A stretch of DNA of 6,014 bases from an uncultured Clostridia bacterium. GTDB lineage: Bacteria; Bacillota; Clostridia; Christensenellales; Borkfalkiaceae. Positions 5,909-6,014 of this stretch are shown here, in pieces. The notes under the pieces were generated by a model. It was given only the letters and a program-made list of their open reading frames with translations. It was not told the origin of the DNA and did not search any database. The position numbers and the translations under genes were made by a program. The stretch is from contig CAJGCN010000079.1 in NCBI GenBank assembly GCA_904501815.1, forward strand, positions 1 to 6,014, written 5' to 3'. Positions within the stretch are counted from its first letter, which is position 1. Every line of letters starts with the position of its first letter.

Positions 5909-6014
5909 ATGTTCGTAAAACTCGAAGAAATTAAAAAACGCTATCAGTTTTTATCCGAAAAACTCGCGGATACGCAAGTGCTTGGGGATATGAGCGTATG
6001 GCAAAAATACTCCA
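5909..6014 (+). CDS. prfA: Peptide chain release factor 1, 5' end only
   Basis: The first 35 codons of a gene cut by the window edge. The encoded start, MFVKLEEIKKRYQFLSEKL, matches the N-terminal helix of RF1, the factor that releases finished proteins at UAA and UAG codons. The GGQ and PxT motifs lie beyond the window and cannot be checked. AAGGAG seven bases before the ATG is a strong ribosome site. The gap to the stop codon of the DUF1385-PrmC fusion is 18 nt with no terminator, so the two are cotranscribed, and the methyltransferase is encoded directly ahead of its substrate, as in many bacteria. RF2 has a similar N-terminus, but the pairing with prmC and the sequence favour RF1. Confidence 0.88.
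   Translation, partial: MFVKLEEIKKRYQFLSEKLADTQVLGDMSVWQKYS

Overview
The window looks like chromosomal core sequence from a Firmicute, most likely an uncultivated member of the Clostridia. This rests on the gene order rpmE, DUF1385 (YqhQ-like), prmC, prfA, which I know from clostridial genomes, on A/G-rich Shine-Dalgarno sequences, on near-consensus sigma-A-type promoters and on compact operons. No phage, transposase, CRISPR or tRNA signature was seen, and the standard genetic code fits throughout.

Minus-strand half (about 1-3420), reading right to left. A promoter at 3389-3417 drives a three-gene operon. It encodes a medium-chain dehydrogenase/reductase that has lost the usual zinc ligands, a Cof-type HAD phosphatase, and a YfcE-type metallophosphoesterase whose start overlaps the HAD gene. 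A rho-independent terminator at 822-857 closes this operon. Beyond a G-rich spacer lies a separate gene for QueH, the iron-sulfur epoxyqueuosine reductase of tRNA queuosine synthesis.

Plus-strand half (about 3447-6014). A near-perfect promoter (TTGACG, 17 nt, TATAAT) drives rpmE, ribosomal protein L31 of the zinc-binding type, which is followed at once by a strong terminator. A 270-base spacer then holds a palindromic element with interleaved inverted repeats. Next comes the most unusual gene of the window: one uninterrupted reading frame joining a DUF1385/YqhQ-like membrane protein to a complete PrmC methyltransferase. The start of prfA (RF1, the substrate of PrmC) follows 18 bases later and runs off the window edge.

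How the genes fit together: the plus side is a translation module, with L31, PrmC that methylates the GGQ glutamine of release factors, and RF1 itself. QueH also serves translation through tRNA modification. The dehydrogenase, HAD and YfcE genes look like a small metabolic or phosphatase operon whose substrates cannot be read from sequence. I found no convincing undescribed multi-gene system. The points worth following up are the membrane-tethered PrmC fusion, the zinc-less dehydrogenase with its structured leader, and the palindromic spacer element.
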